Shown here: positions 28,013-37,712 of the stretch, piece after piece | How the letters are laid out: every line of letters begins with the position of its first letter | Position numbering within the stretch: position 1 is the stretch's first letter | Source: Massilia sp. CF038 | Lineage (GTDB): Bacteria; Pseudomonadota; Gammaproteobacteria; Burkholderiales; Burkholderiaceae_D | Length of the DNA stretch: 64,000 bases | Direction of reading: 5' to 3' | Assembly (NCBI RefSeq): GCF_900129765.1 | Contig: NZ_FQWU01000002.1 | Span: 1,798,001 to 1,862,000, forward strand | The notes under the pieces: model-generated | The model's input: only the letters and a program-made list of their open reading frames with translations | What the model was told of the DNA's origin: nothing | Databases searched by the model: none | Position numbers and translations under genes: made by a program

Positions 28013-31000
28013 ATGGCGTCCATGTTGGCCATTGCCCTGTTCGAAGCGCGCCAGCGCGCCAAGCTGCTGTCGACCTGGGTCTACTTTGGCATGTTCTTCC
28101 TGCTGGCCCTGCTGTGGATGGCCGCTGCCGGCGGCTTCTTCAAGGATACCTATGTCTCCTTTGGCAGCCGTGCCCTGATCAATTCGCCGTTTTCGATTGC
28201 CATCACGATCGCCTTCCTGGGCTGCATGGGTGTGATTGTGATGGCCGCCATGGTGGGGCGCTCGGTGCAGCAGGATTTCGAGTACGACATGCACCACTTC
28301 TTTTTCAGCGCCCCCATCGGCAAGCACGACTATGTGTTCGGGCGCTTCCTGGGTGCGACGGCGACGCTGGCACTGGTGTTTTTCAGCATCGTACTGGGCG
28401 CCTGGGCCGGCACCCTGCTGCCGGGAATTGAGGCCGATCGGCTGGGTCCGGCACACCTGACCGCCTACCTGCTGCCCTATCTGCAGCTGGTGCTGCCGAA
28501 CCTGTTCATTTTCGGTTCCATCTTCTTTGTCATGGCAGCCCTGACGCGGCGCATGCTGCCCGTGTACGTGGCCAGCGTGGTCATGCTGATTGGTTATATT
28601 GTGGCGCCGTATCTGGCGCGCGACCTCGACTACAAGACCCTGGCCGCCCTGATCGATCCCTTCGGCACCACGGCCGTGATCCGCATGACCGAGTACTGGA
28701 CCATTGCCGAACGCAATACGCGGGCGGTGCCCTTTGAAGGCGTGTTTCTGCTGAACCGCCTGATCTGGTGTGGCTTTGCCCTGAGCGTGCTGCTGCTCGG
28801 TTACTGGCGCTTCCAGTTCAGCGCCAGTGTCGATAGCCGCTCGGCCCGCCACAGCCCCGGCGAAGCGCCCCTGCACCTGAGCCAGAACGCCGCCAACACA
28901 GCAGAAACCCCCGACTTTGCCGGCCGCTCGCTGGCACTGCTGCTGTGCAAATGGTCCTGGATCAGCTGGCGCGAATCGGTCAAGGATGTGTATTTCGGCG
29001 TGCTGGTACTTGCTTCCTGCCTGACCATGTTTGCCATGTCGATCAATATGGGCGCCGTGTTCGGCACCAAGACCTATCCGGTGACTTACCAGGTGATCGA
29101 ACTGATTACCTCGGCTTTTTCGCTGTTCCTGCTGGTCATTACCACGTTTTACGCAGGCGAACTGGTCTGGCGCGAGCGCGAAGCGCGCATGGCCCAGATG
29201 GTCGATGCCCTGCCCATTCCCAGCTGGCTGCCCTTGCTGGCCAAGCTGATCGCCCTGTCCGGCCTGCAATTTCTGATGCTGTTCGTCGCCATGTTGTGCG
29301 GCATGCTGCTGCAGCTGTGGAATGGCTACTTCCATCTGGAACCTGGGCTGTACTTGCACGCCCTGTTCCTCATCATCTGGCCAGAATTCGTCATGGTTGC
29401 CGTGCTGGCGATCGCGCTCCAGGTACTGATCAACAATAAGTACCTGGCCTACTTCACCATGATTCTGTATGTCGCCGCGCTGCTGACCTTCCCCTCGCTC
29501 GGCTTTGACCACCCGCTGCTGATGTACGCTGCGCCACCCGAGCTGGTGTATTCGGCCATGAACGGCTATGGCCACTTCCTGGTGCGTCAGCGCTGGCTGG
29601 AACTGTACTGGTGCGGCGCGGCGCTGGTGTTGCTGGTGCTGTCGCATATCTTCTGGCCGCGCGGCTACAACGCCGAGCTGGGCAGCCGCCTGCAGCTGGC
29701 CCGGCGCAACCTGTCGCGTCCGGTGCTGGTGGCTGGCACCCTGGGCCTGGCCTTGTTTGGTGGCACCGGTGCCCTGCTTTATTACAATATGCAAGTGGTG
29801 GGCGATTACCGCACTGCCTACCAGAAAGATGCGCTGCGCGCCCAGTACGAGCTGCGCTACAAGAAGTTTGCCAATGTCACCCAGCCGCGCATTGCCGCGG
29901 TCGACCTGCGCCTGGATCTGGTGCCGGAAACCCGCACGCTGACGGTGCACGGGCGTTACCGGCTGGACAACCGCAGCACGCTGCCGGTGTCGGAACTGTT
30001 CGTCAGCCAGCTGCCGGGCGCGACCATGCAGCTGGACTTCGGGCAGCGCGCGACCTTGCTGCTGGGCGATGCGGAACGGGGCTTTCATATTTACCGCCTG
30101 GCCCAGCCACTGGCGCCCGGCGCCAGCCTGACGCTCAACTTCGACCTGCGCTTCGCGCCCAAGGGCTTGCAAGGCATTGGCGGCGACACCCCGGTGGTGG
30201 CCAACGGTACCTTCTTCAGCAACGACGTGCTGCCCCACATCGGCTACCAGAAAGCAGTCGAACTCGACGATGAGCGCGACCGCAAACGTCACGGCCTGGC
30301 CACGCGCGCGCCCATGGCGCCGGCAGCCGATCCGGCGGCCGCGCGCAACAGCATGGTGGCCAGCGACGCTGACTGGATCGATTTCAACGCCGTGCTCAGC
30401 ACCAGCCCGGACCAGATCGCCATCGCCCCCGGCACCCTGGAAAAAGAATGGATCGCTGGCGGACGCCGTTACTTCCATTACCGGATGGACAAGCCGATTC
30501 TCAATTTCTACGCGGTCCAGTCGGCCCGCTACGAAGTGCGGCACGACCGCTGGCAGGACGTGACGATTGACGTTTACTACCATCCAGGCCATGAGTACAA
30601 CCTCGAGCGCATGATCAAGGGCGTCAAAGCGACACTGGAATACAATGCCAAAAATTTCAGCCCGTATCAGCACAAGATGGTGCGCATCGTCGAATTCCCC
30701 CGCTACCAGAGCTTTGCCCAATCCTTCCCCGGCACCATTCCGTATTCGGAGAACATGGGCTTTATCGCCAAGGTGGAAGACAAGAACCCCAAGGACATTG
30801 ATTACCCGTTCTACGTGAGCGCCCACGAAGTGGCGCACCAGTGGTGGGGCCACCAGCTGATCAGCGCCGACAGTGCCGGCGGCGCGGTGCTGTCGGAAAC
30901 GCTGTCGGAGTACACCGCCCTGATGGTCATGAAGCAGACGGTGGGGCCGGCCAAGATGCGCCGCTTCCTGCGCTACGATCTGGAGCGCTACCTGCTGGGC

Positions 31001-31597
31001 CGGGCCATTGAAAAGAAACGCGAAGTGCCGCTGGCACAAAGCGAGCAGCAGGATTACATCCATTACCGCAAGGGCAGCCTGGCCTTGTACCAGCTGCAGG
31101 ACGTGCTGGGCGAGGACAAGGTCAATGGCGTCTTGCATGGCCTGCTGGCCAGGCATGCCTTCGGCAGCGCGCCCTACCCGAACGTGACGGAACTGGTGGA
31201 CGGCTTGCGCGCCGTAGCCAGGCCGGAGCAGCAATACCTGATTGACGACTTGTTCAACGCCATGGTGCTGTACCAGAACCGCGCCGTACAGGCCAGCGCC
31301 GTCAAGCGCAGCGACGGCAAATACATCGTCACGCTCAAGGCCAGCGCCGAAAAAATGCGGGCCGACGGCAAGGGCGAGGAGCGCGACGTGCCGCTGGCCG
31401 ATTACATCGACGTGGGTGTGGACGACAAGGATGGCAATGCCCTGCTGCGCGAGCGGCGCTTGTTGCGCGACAAGGCGCTGACGGTGGAACTGGTGGTCAG
31501 CGGCAGACCAGCCAAGGCCGGGATCGATCCCGACAACAAGCTGATTGACCGCAAACCGGGCGACAATATGGTCGAAGTGACCTTCTCGGCCAAGTAA
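28013..31597 (+). CDS. ABC-2 permease fused to M1 family aminopeptidase domain
   Basis: A 1194-residue two-part protein. The first ~600 residues are membrane-embedded, with about twelve helices in two ABC-2-like blocks (roughly 15-290 and 315-590) split by a hydrophilic linker. The C-terminal ~600 residues are an M1 (gluzincin) peptidase: a beta-rich N-terminal part ('[20 protein letters not shown]'), then 'YSENMGF' in place of GAMEN, and the zinc site HEVAH (938-942) with E962 as the third ligand. Spacing to that glutamate is one residue longer than in classical M1 enzymes, as in other permease/M1 fusions I know of. The peptidase should face the periplasm. It works with the ATPase just upstream. 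The start may be 28013 or 28022. Confidence 0.9.
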   Translation: MASMLAIALFEARQRAKLLSTWVYFGMFFLLALLWMAAAGGFFKDTYVSFGSRALINSPFSIAITIAFLGCMGVIVMAAMVGRSVQQDFEYDMHHFFFSAPIGKHDYVFGRFLGATATLALVFFSIVLGAWAGTLLPGIEADRLGPAHLTAYLLPYLQLVLPNLFIFGSIFFVMAALTRRMLPVYVASVVMLIGYIVAPYLARDLDYKTLAALIDPFGTTAVIRMTEYWTIAERNTRAVPFEGVFLLNRLIWCGFALSVLLLGYWRFQFSASVDSRSARHSPGEAPLHLSQNAANTAETPDFAGRSLALLLCKWSWISWRESVKDVYFGVLVLASCLTMFAMSINMGAVFGTKTYPVTYQVIELITSAFSLFLLVITTFYAGELVWREREARMAQMVDALPIPSWLPLLAKLIALSGLQFLMLFVAMLCGMLLQLWNGYFHLEPGLYLHALFLIIWPEFVMVAVLAIALQVLINNKYLAYFTMILYVAALLTFPSLGFDHPLLMYAAPPELVYSAMNGYGHFLVRQRWLELYWCGAALVLLVLSHIFWPRGYNAELGSRLQLARRNLSRPVLVAGTLGLALFGGTGALLYYNMQVVGDYRTAYQKDALRAQYELRYKKFANVTQPRIAAVDLRLDLVPETRTLTVHGRYRLDNRSTLPVSELFVSQLPGATMQLDFGQRATLLLGDAERGFHIYRLAQPLAPGASLTLNFDLRFAPKGLQGIGGDTPVVANGTFFSNDVLPHIGYQKAVELDDERDRKRHGLATRAPMAPAADPAAARNSMVASDADWIDFNAVLSTSPDQIAIAPGTLEKEWIAGGRRYFHYRMDKPILNFYAVQSARYEVRHDRWQDVTIDVYYHPGHEYNLERMIKGVKATLEYNAKNFSPYQHKMVRIVEFPRYQSFAQSFPGTIPYSENMGFIAKVEDKNPKDIDYPFYVSAHEVAHQWWGHQLISADSAGGAVLSETLSEYTALMVMKQTVGPAKMRRFLRYDLERYLLGRAIEKKREVPLAQSEQQDYIHYRKGSLALYQLQDVLGEDKVNGVLHGLLARHAFGSAPYPNVTELVDGLRAVARPEQQYLIDDLFNAMVLYQNRAVQASAVKRSDGKYIVTLKASAEKMRADGKGEERDVPLADYIDVGVDDKDGNALLRERRLLRDKALTVELVVSGRPAKAGIDPDNKLIDRKPGDNMVEVTFSAK

Positions 31598-31670
31598 ATC
31601 GGGGCTGCCGGCCCACAAGCATGCGCTGGGAAAATTGCCGTTCGTATAGAATTGGCATTTTTCGCAGCGG

Positions 31671-34600
31671 ATGAGAAGCATGCAGAGCGCCCCGACAGTC
31701 GACCAGACCAGCTTCAAAAGAATACTTACACGCAACGTTGCCCTGCCCCTGGCCATCGGCGTGCTCAGCGCCATCATCTTTGCTGCCATCATTGGCTACC
31801 TGCTGTCGGTGCTGTCAACCGTGGAGCAGTCCGAACGCGTGATCCGCCATGCCAACGAGGCAAGCAAGCTGGCCGTGGACCAGGAAACCGGGGTGCGCGG
31901 CTACCTGCTGACGGGCGACGAAGTGTTTTTGTCGCCGTACAACCTGTCCATGGCCAAGTCGGACGCCACCATGCGCACCCTGTTCAAGATGAGCGAGGAT
32001 GACCCGGCGCAGGTGGCCCGCCTGCACCAGATCGCCGGTCTGCAAGCCCAGTGGCAGCAGTACGCACGCGACACCATTGCCCTGCGCCGCACCAATGGCA
32101 ATGTAGTGGAACAGGTGCGCAGCCAGCGCGGCAAGGTGCTGTTTGACGGCATCCGCGAGCAATTTGACGCTTACCTGGCTGCCGAGCAGCGCCGTCTGCT
32201 CGAGCGCAATGCCAGCGCCCAGAACACCACCCGCATGGGCGTGGCCATCTATCTGCTGGTGGCGCTGGCCATGGGCGCCATGCTGGCCTGGCACGGCCGG
32301 CGCGATCTGATGCGCCTGTCCGATACCTTTGGCGACGTCATCGCTCAGCAGCGCGCCCACAGCGAGGCGCTAGAGCGCGCCGCCTGGCAGCGCAGCGGCC
32401 AGACCGCTTTGGCTGAACGCAGCATTGGCCAGCAAGGCTTGCAACGCCTGGGCAGCGCCACCATCGAATTCATCGCCGAATACACGGGCGCGGCGGTCGG
32501 CATCATGTACGCGCGCGAGGAGGACGGCAGCTTGCGCCGCATTGCTGGCTATGGCGCCGGTCCTGCCGGCGGACACAGTGTGCACGACGAGAGCGACAGC
32601 CAGTCCCTGGTGGGCCAGGCGTTCAAGTCCAAGCGCGCGCTGGTGCAGGGCGAGCTGCCCGAGCATTATCTGAAAGTCAGCTCGGGCCTGGGCCAGGCAT
32701 CGCCGCGCCACCTGGTGCTGGTCGCCACCGACAACGACAACAGCCCGAACGGCGTGATCGAACTGGGCTTCCTGCAGTTGCCGCCGCCGCGCACCATCGA
32801 GTTCCTGGAGCTGGTGGCGCCAAACGTGGGGCGCGCGCTGGAAGGGGCAATGGCGCGTCGGCGCCTGCAGGACGCACTGGCCGAAACCCAGCAGCTCAAC
32901 GAGGAACTCCAGGTGCAGCAGGAAGAACTGCGCACCGCCAACGAGGAACTGGAAGAGCAGTCGCGCGTACTGGAAGAATCGCAAACCATCCTGGAAAACC
33001 AGAAGGCCGAACTGGAGCAGACCAACGAACAGCTGGCCGACCAGGCCAATGCACTGGACCAGAAAAACGCCGCCCTGGGCGTGGTCCAGGCCGAGCTGGA
33101 AGAACGCGCGCTGGACCTGCAGCGCGCCAGCAAATACAAATCCGAATTTTTGGCCAATATGTCGCACGAGCTGCGCACACCCCTTAACAGCTCGCTGATC
33201 CTGGCCAAGCTGCTGTCGGAAAACGGCAAGGGCAATCTGGAGCCGGAGCAGATCCAGTTCGCCAACACCATTTACGCCGCTGGCAATGACCTGCTCAATC
33301 TGATCAACGACATTCTCGATATTTCGAAGGTCGAAGCGGGCAAGCTCGAACTGGCGCCGGAAACCATCGCCCTGGCCGCGCTGGCAGAATCGATGCAAAC
33401 CATGTTCGGACCGCTGGCCAGCCAGAAACGGCTGGTGTTGACCGCTGCCGCCGTGCCTTCCGCCCCGCCCACCATTTATACCGATGGCCAGCGCCTGCAG
33501 CAGATTCTCAAGAACCTGCTGTCAAACGCCATCAAGTTCACCGACGACGGCCAGGTTTCACTGACGGTGGAAGGCCGCGCCGATGGCAGCATCGCGTTTG
33601 CCGTGCGTGACTCGGGCATCGGCATCGCAGCCGATCAGCAGGCGATCATCTTTGAAGCCTTCCGCCAGGCCGACGGCACCACCAGCCGGCGCTATGGCGG
33701 CACCGGGCTTGGCCTGTCCATTTCGCGCGACCTGGCGGCCCTGCTGGGCGGCACCATCGAAGTGAGCAGCACGCCCGGCAAGGGCAGCGTGTTCACCCTG
33801 CTGCTGCCGGCCACGCTGGCGCTTGACCTGGCCATCGCGCCGGCGCCCACGCCCGCGCCGGCGCCCGCGCAAGCGCGCCCGGCCAGCGCGCCGCAAACCG
33901 TGTCTGTGCCTTTCCCGGACGACCGCCAACGGGCCGCGTCAAACGAACGCACAGTCCTGGTGATCGAAGACGACGTCGAATTTGCCCGCATCCTGTTCGA
34001 TCTGGCGCACGAAATGCAGTACCGCTGCCTGGTGGCGCACAGCGCGGCCGAAGGCTTGCAAGTGGCCAGCGACCTGCAGCCGGACGCGATTTTGCTGGAC
34101 CTGGGCCTGCCCGACAGTTCCGGTCTCGACGTGCTGCAAAAACTCAAGGACAACCCGGTGGCGCGCCATATCCCGGTGCATATCGTCTCGGCCAATGACC
34201 GCGCGGAAGCGGCGCTGCAGCTGGGCGCAATTGGCTACGTCATCAAGCCGGCCACGCGCGACCGTCTCAAGCAGGTGTTCCAGACGCTGGAAGGCAAATT
34301 CACCCAGAAGCTCAAGCACGTGCTGCTGGTGGAAGACGACGACCGCCAGCGTGAAAGCGTGGTCCAGCTGATTGGTGACGAGGATATCGAGATCACGGCC
34401 GTGCCGACCGGCGCCGAGGCGCTGGCATTGCTGCGCACCGCCATCTACGACTGCATGATCATTGACCTGAAGCTGCCGGACATGCAGGGCCACGAACTGC
34501 TGCGCACCATGGCGGCGGAAAAAATCGCCGCCTTCCCGCCAGTGATCGTGTACACCGGGCGCAGCCTGACCCGTGCCGAAGAAACCGAATTGCTGCGCTA

Positions 34601-35129
34601 CTCGCGTTCGATCATCATCAAGGGCGCCCGCTCACCGGAACGCCTGCTGGACGAAGTGACCCTGTTCCTGCACCGGGTGGAATCACAGATGTCGGCCGAG
34701 CGCCAGAGCATGCTCAAGACAGCGCGCAGCCGCGACCGCGTGTTTGACGGACGCCGCATCCTGCTGGTGGATGACGACGTGCGCAATATCTTCTCGCTCA
34801 CCAGCGCTTTGGAACAAAAAGGCATCATCGTGGAAGTGGGGCGCGACGGCTTTGAAGCGCTGGCCAAGCTGGACCAGGTGGCCGATATCGACCTGGTACT
34901 GATGGATGTCATGATGCCGGGGATGGACGGCCTGGAAGCGACCCGGCGCCTGCGGGAAAATCCGCGCTTTGCCAAGCTGCCCGTGATTGCCATCACCGCC
35001 AAGGCGATGAAGGACGACCAGGAACAGTGCATGAAGGCTGGTGCCTCCGACTATCTGGCCAAGCCGATCGATCTTGACCGTCTGTACTCGCTGCTGCGCG
35101 TGTGGCTGCCCAGCGTGGAGCGCCTGTAA
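31671..35129 (+). CDS. Hybrid sensor histidine kinase with CHASE3, GAF and three receiver domains
   Basis: An 1152-residue membrane kinase. Order: helix ~20-45; CHASE3-like sensor (~45-185, with 'DQETGVRGYLLTGDEVFLSP'); second helix ~187-205; GAF domain (~240-395); coiled coil (~400-485, Glu/Gln-rich); HisKA with phospho-acceptor H499 ('NMSHELRTPLNSSLILAK'); HATPase (~605-725); a Pro/Ala linker; then receivers at ~760-875, ~882-1000 and ~1028-1148 with phosphorylatable D810, D932 and D1079. The second receiver has a non-standard C-terminal part ('IIIKGARSPERLL'). The gene overlaps cheR by one base, so the operon is tightly coupled. A second possible start is ATG 31680. The signal sensed is unknown. 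Confidence 0.93.
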   Translation: MRSMQSAPTVDQTSFKRILTRNVALPLAIGVLSAIIFAAIIGYLLSVLSTVEQSERVIRHANEASKLAVDQETGVRGYLLTGDEVFLSPYNLSMAKSDATMRTLFKMSEDDPAQVARLHQIAGLQAQWQQYARDTIALRRTNGNVVEQVRSQRGKVLFDGIREQFDAYLAAEQRRLLERNASAQNTTRMGVAIYLLVALAMGAMLAWHGRRDLMRLSDTFGDVIAQQRAHSEALERAAWQRSGQTALAERSIGQQGLQRLGSATIEFIAEYTGAAVGIMYAREEDGSLRRIAGYGAGPAGGHSVHDESDSQSLVGQAFKSKRALVQGELPEHYLKVSSGLGQASPRHLVLVATDNDNSPNGVIELGFLQLPPPRTIEFLELVAPNVGRALEGAMARRRLQDALAETQQLNEELQVQQEELRTANEELEEQSRVLEESQTILENQKAELEQTNEQLADQANALDQKNAALGVVQAELEERALDLQRASKYKSEFLANMSHELRTPLNSSLILAKLLSENGKGNLEPEQIQFANTIYAAGNDLLNLINDILDISKVEAGKLELAPETIALAALAESMQTMFGPLASQKRLVLTAAAVPSAPPTIYTDGQRLQQILKNLLSNAIKFTDDGQVSLTVEGRADGSIAFAVRDSGIGIAADQQAIIFEAFRQADGTTSRRYGGTGLGLSISRDLAALLGGTIEVSSTPGKGSVFTLLLPATLALDLAIAPAPTPAPAPAQARPASAPQTVSVPFPDDRQRAASNERTVLVIEDDVEFARILFDLAHEMQYRCLVAHSAAEGLQVASDLQPDAILLDLGLPDSSGLDVLQKLKDNPVARHIPVHIVSANDRAEAALQLGAIGYVIKPATRDRLKQVFQTLEGKFTQKLKHVLLVEDDDRQRESVVQLIGDEDIEITAVPTGAEALALLRTAIYDCMIIDLKLPDMQGHELLRTMAAEKIAAFPPVIVYTGRSLTRAEETELLRYSRSIIIKGARSPERLLDEVTLFLHRVESQMSAERQSMLKTARSRDRVFDGRRILLVDDDVRNIFSLTSALEQKGIIVEVGRDGFEALAKLDQVADIDLVLMDVMMPGMDGLEATRRLRENPRFAKLPVIAITAKAMKDDQEQCMKAGASDYLAKPIDLDRLYSLLRVWLPSVERL

Positions 35130-35956
35130 TGACCAATCCGGACAGCGCAACGATCGAGCTGCGCATGCTGATGGAGGCCATCTACCTCAAGTACAGCTAC
35201 GACTTCCGTGACTACTCGGGTGCATCGCAAAAGCGGCGTGTGCTGCATGCGCTGCACCAGATGGATTGCGCCACCATCTCCGAGCTGCAGGCGCGCGTGC
35301 TGCACGATCCGGAAGCGTTCATGCAGCTGCTGCAGTTCCTGACCATTCCAACCAGCGAGATGTTCCGCGATCCCAGCTATTTCCTGGCGCTGCGCGAACA
35401 CGTGGTGCCGCATCTGCACACTTACGCCTCGCTGAAGATCTGGATTGCCGGCTGCAGCACGGGCGAGGAAGTGTATTCGATGGCCATCATGCTCAAGGAA
35501 GAAGGCTTGCTCGAGCGCTCGATCATCTACGCCACCGATATCAACCCGCATTCGCTGGAGCGCGCGCGCAAGGGGGTGTACCCGCTCGAGCGCATGCGCG
35601 CCTATACCGCCAGCTACCAGATGGCAGGTGGAGAAGCGGCCTTTTCGGACTACTTCACGGCCGCCTACGACAGCGCCCTGTTCGACCGCAGCCTGATCGA
35701 GAACGTCAGCTTCGCCGACCACAGCCTAGCCACCGACAGCGTGTTTTCCGAGACCCAGCTGGTGTGCTGCCGCAACGTGCTGATCTACTTCAACCGCAAG
35801 CTGCAGGACCGTGCGCTTGGCCTGTTCCGCGAGTCGCTCTGCCATCGTGGCTTTCTGGGCCTGGGCAGCAAGGAGAGCATCGACTTCTCCGCCTACGCCG
35901 GCGCCTTCGAGCCGCTCGTCAAGGCCGAGCGCATTTACCGCAAAGGCGCCAAATGA
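35129..35956 (+). CDS. CheR-type protein-glutamate methyltransferase
   Basis: A 275-residue SAM-dependent methyltransferase. An all-helical N-terminal domain ('LMEAIYLKYSYDFRDYSGAS') precedes the catalytic domain with the SAM motif 'IWIAGCSTGEEVYSMAIML', 'ATDINPHSLERARKGVYP' and 'QLVCCRNVLIYFNRKLQDRA', the CheR signature. In chemotaxis, CheR methylates receptor glutamates, but no receptor gene is present in this window. The start ATG shares one base with the stop of the upstream kinase, and the stop overlaps cheB by four bases. The frame is open upstream to 35102, but the coupled start is clearly the natural one. Confidence 0.93.
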   Translation: MTNPDSATIELRMLMEAIYLKYSYDFRDYSGASQKRRVLHALHQMDCATISELQARVLHDPEAFMQLLQFLTIPTSEMFRDPSYFLALREHVVPHLHTYASLKIWIAGCSTGEEVYSMAIMLKEEGLLERSIIYATDINPHSLERARKGVYPLERMRAYTASYQMAGGEAAFSDYFTAAYDSALFDRSLIENVSFADHSLATDSVFSETQLVCCRNVLIYFNRKLQDRALGLFRESLCHRGFLGLGSKESIDFSAYAGAFEPLVKAERIYRKGAK

Positions 35957-36537
35957 CGGGCCCCAAGCGTACCCGCGTGGAAGCGCTGGTGATCGGCGCC
36001 TCCGCTGGTGGCATCGACGCCTTGCTGCGTCTGTTGCCTGGCCTGCCGGCGCGGCCCGCGTTCCCGGTGGTGATCGTGCTGCACTTGCCGGACGACCGCG
36101 AAAGCCGTCTGGCCGACGTATTTCGCCAGCATCTGCCGCAGCCTGTCTGGCAGGCAGAAGACAAGGCCACGCTCACGCCCGGGAACATCTACTTTGCGCC
36201 GCCCGGCTATCATCTGTCGATCGAGGCCGACCGCAGCTTTTCACTCAGCCAGGAAGAACCGGTGCACTTTTCGCGCCCGGCCATCGACATCCTGATGGAG
36301 TCGGCGGCGGACGTGTATGGGCCGAACCTGTGCGGCATGCTGCTCACTGGCGCCAGCCATGACGGCGCCGCCGGCCTGGCCCGGATTGGCGCTGCCGGCG
36401 GCCTGAGCATCGTGCAGCATCCCGACGACGCTGAAATAACAACCATGCCTGCGGCCGCACTGCGTGCGCGCAAGCCCGACCACATTCTCGCGCTCGCACA
36501 GATGCGCGATCTGCTGGCCACACTGGAGACCATGTGA
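35953..36537 (+). CDS. CheB-type methylesterase without receiver domain
   Basis: A 194-residue stand-alone CheB esterase domain. The catalytic triad is S17 (VIGASAGGIDAL), H44 (VIVLHLP) and D137 (TGASHDGAAGL), all conserved, so methylesterase/deamidase activity is expected. The N-terminal receiver that normally controls CheB is absent; the protein starts at the esterase fold. It overlaps cheR (ATGA) and the following kinase gene by one base. Control may come instead from the separate receiver domains of the neighbouring kinases, which is inference. Long frames running upstream to 35266 are antisense to nothing and not used. Confidence 0.92.
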   Translation: MTGPKRTRVEALVIGASAGGIDALLRLLPGLPARPAFPVVIVLHLPDDRESRLADVFRQHLPQPVWQAEDKATLTPGNIYFAPPGYHLSIEADRSFSLSQEEPVHFSRPAIDILMESAADVYGPNLCGMLLTGASHDGAAGLARIGAAGGLSIVQHPDDAEITTMPAAALRARKPDHILALAQMRDLLATLETM

Positions 36538-37712
36538 TGGGAACGCACCAGCACACCACCAAGCTCCTGATCGTCGACGACCTTCCGGAAAACCTGCTCG
36601 CACTGTCAAAGATCATCGAACAGGAAGACCGCATCATTTACCAGGCGTCGTCGGGCGAACAAGCGCTCGCGCTGCTGCTCGAGCATGATTTTGCGATGGC
36701 CATCGTCGACGTGATGATGCCGGAAATGGACGGCTTTGAACTGGCAGAGCTCATGCGCGGCACCGAGCGCACGCGCAATGTGCCGATCATTTTTGTCAGC
36801 GCCGCGGGCAAGGAACTCAATCACGCGTTCAAGGGGTACGAGACGGGGGCGGTCGACTTCCTGCACAAGCCGCTCGATATCGCCGCGGTCAAAAGCAAGG
36901 TCAATGTCTTTGTCTCGCTGTGCCAGCAGCGCATTGAAGTCAAGCGCCAGGTCGAAGCGCTGGAAGAGAGCCGGCGCGAGCTGCGCGCCACCCAGGCCGA
37001 GCTCGAGCGCGCAGTGCAGATGCGCGACGACTTCATGTCGATGGTGGCGCACGAACTACGCACCCCGCTCAACACCCTGTTCCTGGAAACCCAGTTGCGC
37101 GACATCCAGCTCAACAAGGGCAATCTGAGCGCCTTCAGCGAGGAAAACCTGCGCAAGATGGTCGCGCGCGACGGTCGCCAGATCCAGAGCATGATCCGGC
37201 TGATCAACGACATGGTCGACGTCTCGCGCATCCGCAGCGGCAAGCTGTCGATCCGGCCGGCGCAGACCGAATTGTCGGCCCTGCTCGAGCGCATCGTCAA
37301 CGACCTGGCGCAGCGCACCGAAGCAGCCGGCACCACCATTGCGCTGGACGCGCCGAGCGCAGTGACGGGCGTGTGGGACGAATTCCGGGTCGAGCAGATC
37401 ATCATCAACCTGCTGACCAATGCACTGCGCTACGGCGGCAGCAAGCCGGTCACGATTTCGCTGTCGATGTGCGCAAACAGCGCCGAGATCGTGGTGCGCG
37501 ACCAGGGCGTGGGCATTTCGCCCGAAGACCAGCTGCGCATCTTCAAACCGTTCGAACGGGCGGGCACCAAGGAAGTGCGCGAGGGGCTGGGACTGGGCCT
37601 GTACATTGCACGCCAGCTGGCCGAGTCGCATGGCGGCACGCTGGAAGTGGAGAGCGCGCCGGACCAGGGCGCGGCGTTCAAGCTCACGCTGCCGCTGAAC
37701 GATGCTGGCTGA
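36537..37712 (+). CDS. Receiver-histidine kinase hybrid
   Basis: A 391-residue cytoplasmic protein. An N-terminal receiver (~8-125) has phospho-acceptor D58 ('AIVDVMMPEMDGFELAE') and a conserved Lys in 'FLHKPLDIAAV'. A short coiled coil (~135-165) leads to HisKA with H172 ('SMVAHELRTPLNTLFLET') and a HATPase domain with N-box 'IINLLTNALRYGG', G1 'VVRDQGVGIS' and G2 'EGLGLGLYIARQLA'. It has no membrane helix or sensor domain. It is the last gene of the operon and probably receives a phosphoryl group from the upstream hybrid kinase. A GTG three bases earlier is an alternative start. Its 3' end overlaps the convergent LysR gene by 29 bases. Confidence 0.92.
   Translation: MGTHQHTTKLLIVDDLPENLLALSKIIEQEDRIIYQASSGEQALALLLEHDFAMAIVDVMMPEMDGFELAELMRGTERTRNVPIIFVSAAGKELNHAFKGYETGAVDFLHKPLDIAAVKSKVNVFVSLCQQRIEVKRQVEALEESRRELRATQAELERAVQMRDDFMSMVAHELRTPLNTLFLETQLRDIQLNKGNLSAFSEENLRKMVARDGRQIQSMIRLINDMVDVSRIRSGKLSIRPAQTELSALLERIVNDLAQRTEAAGTTIALDAPSAVTGVWDEFRVEQIIINLLTNALRYGGSKPVTISLSMCANSAEIVVRDQGVGISPEDQLRIFKPFERAGTKEVREGLGLGLYIARQLAESHGGTLEVESAPDQGAAFKLTLPLNDAG

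Noticed and set aside
27878-31792. A 1304-residue open frame on the minus strand, opposite the ABC/M1 genes
   Set aside because: It is the antisense shadow of high-GC genes with strong coding evidence (Walker motifs, HEVAH site) on the plus strand. Its composition is His/Gln/Arg-rich, with no recognisable domain.
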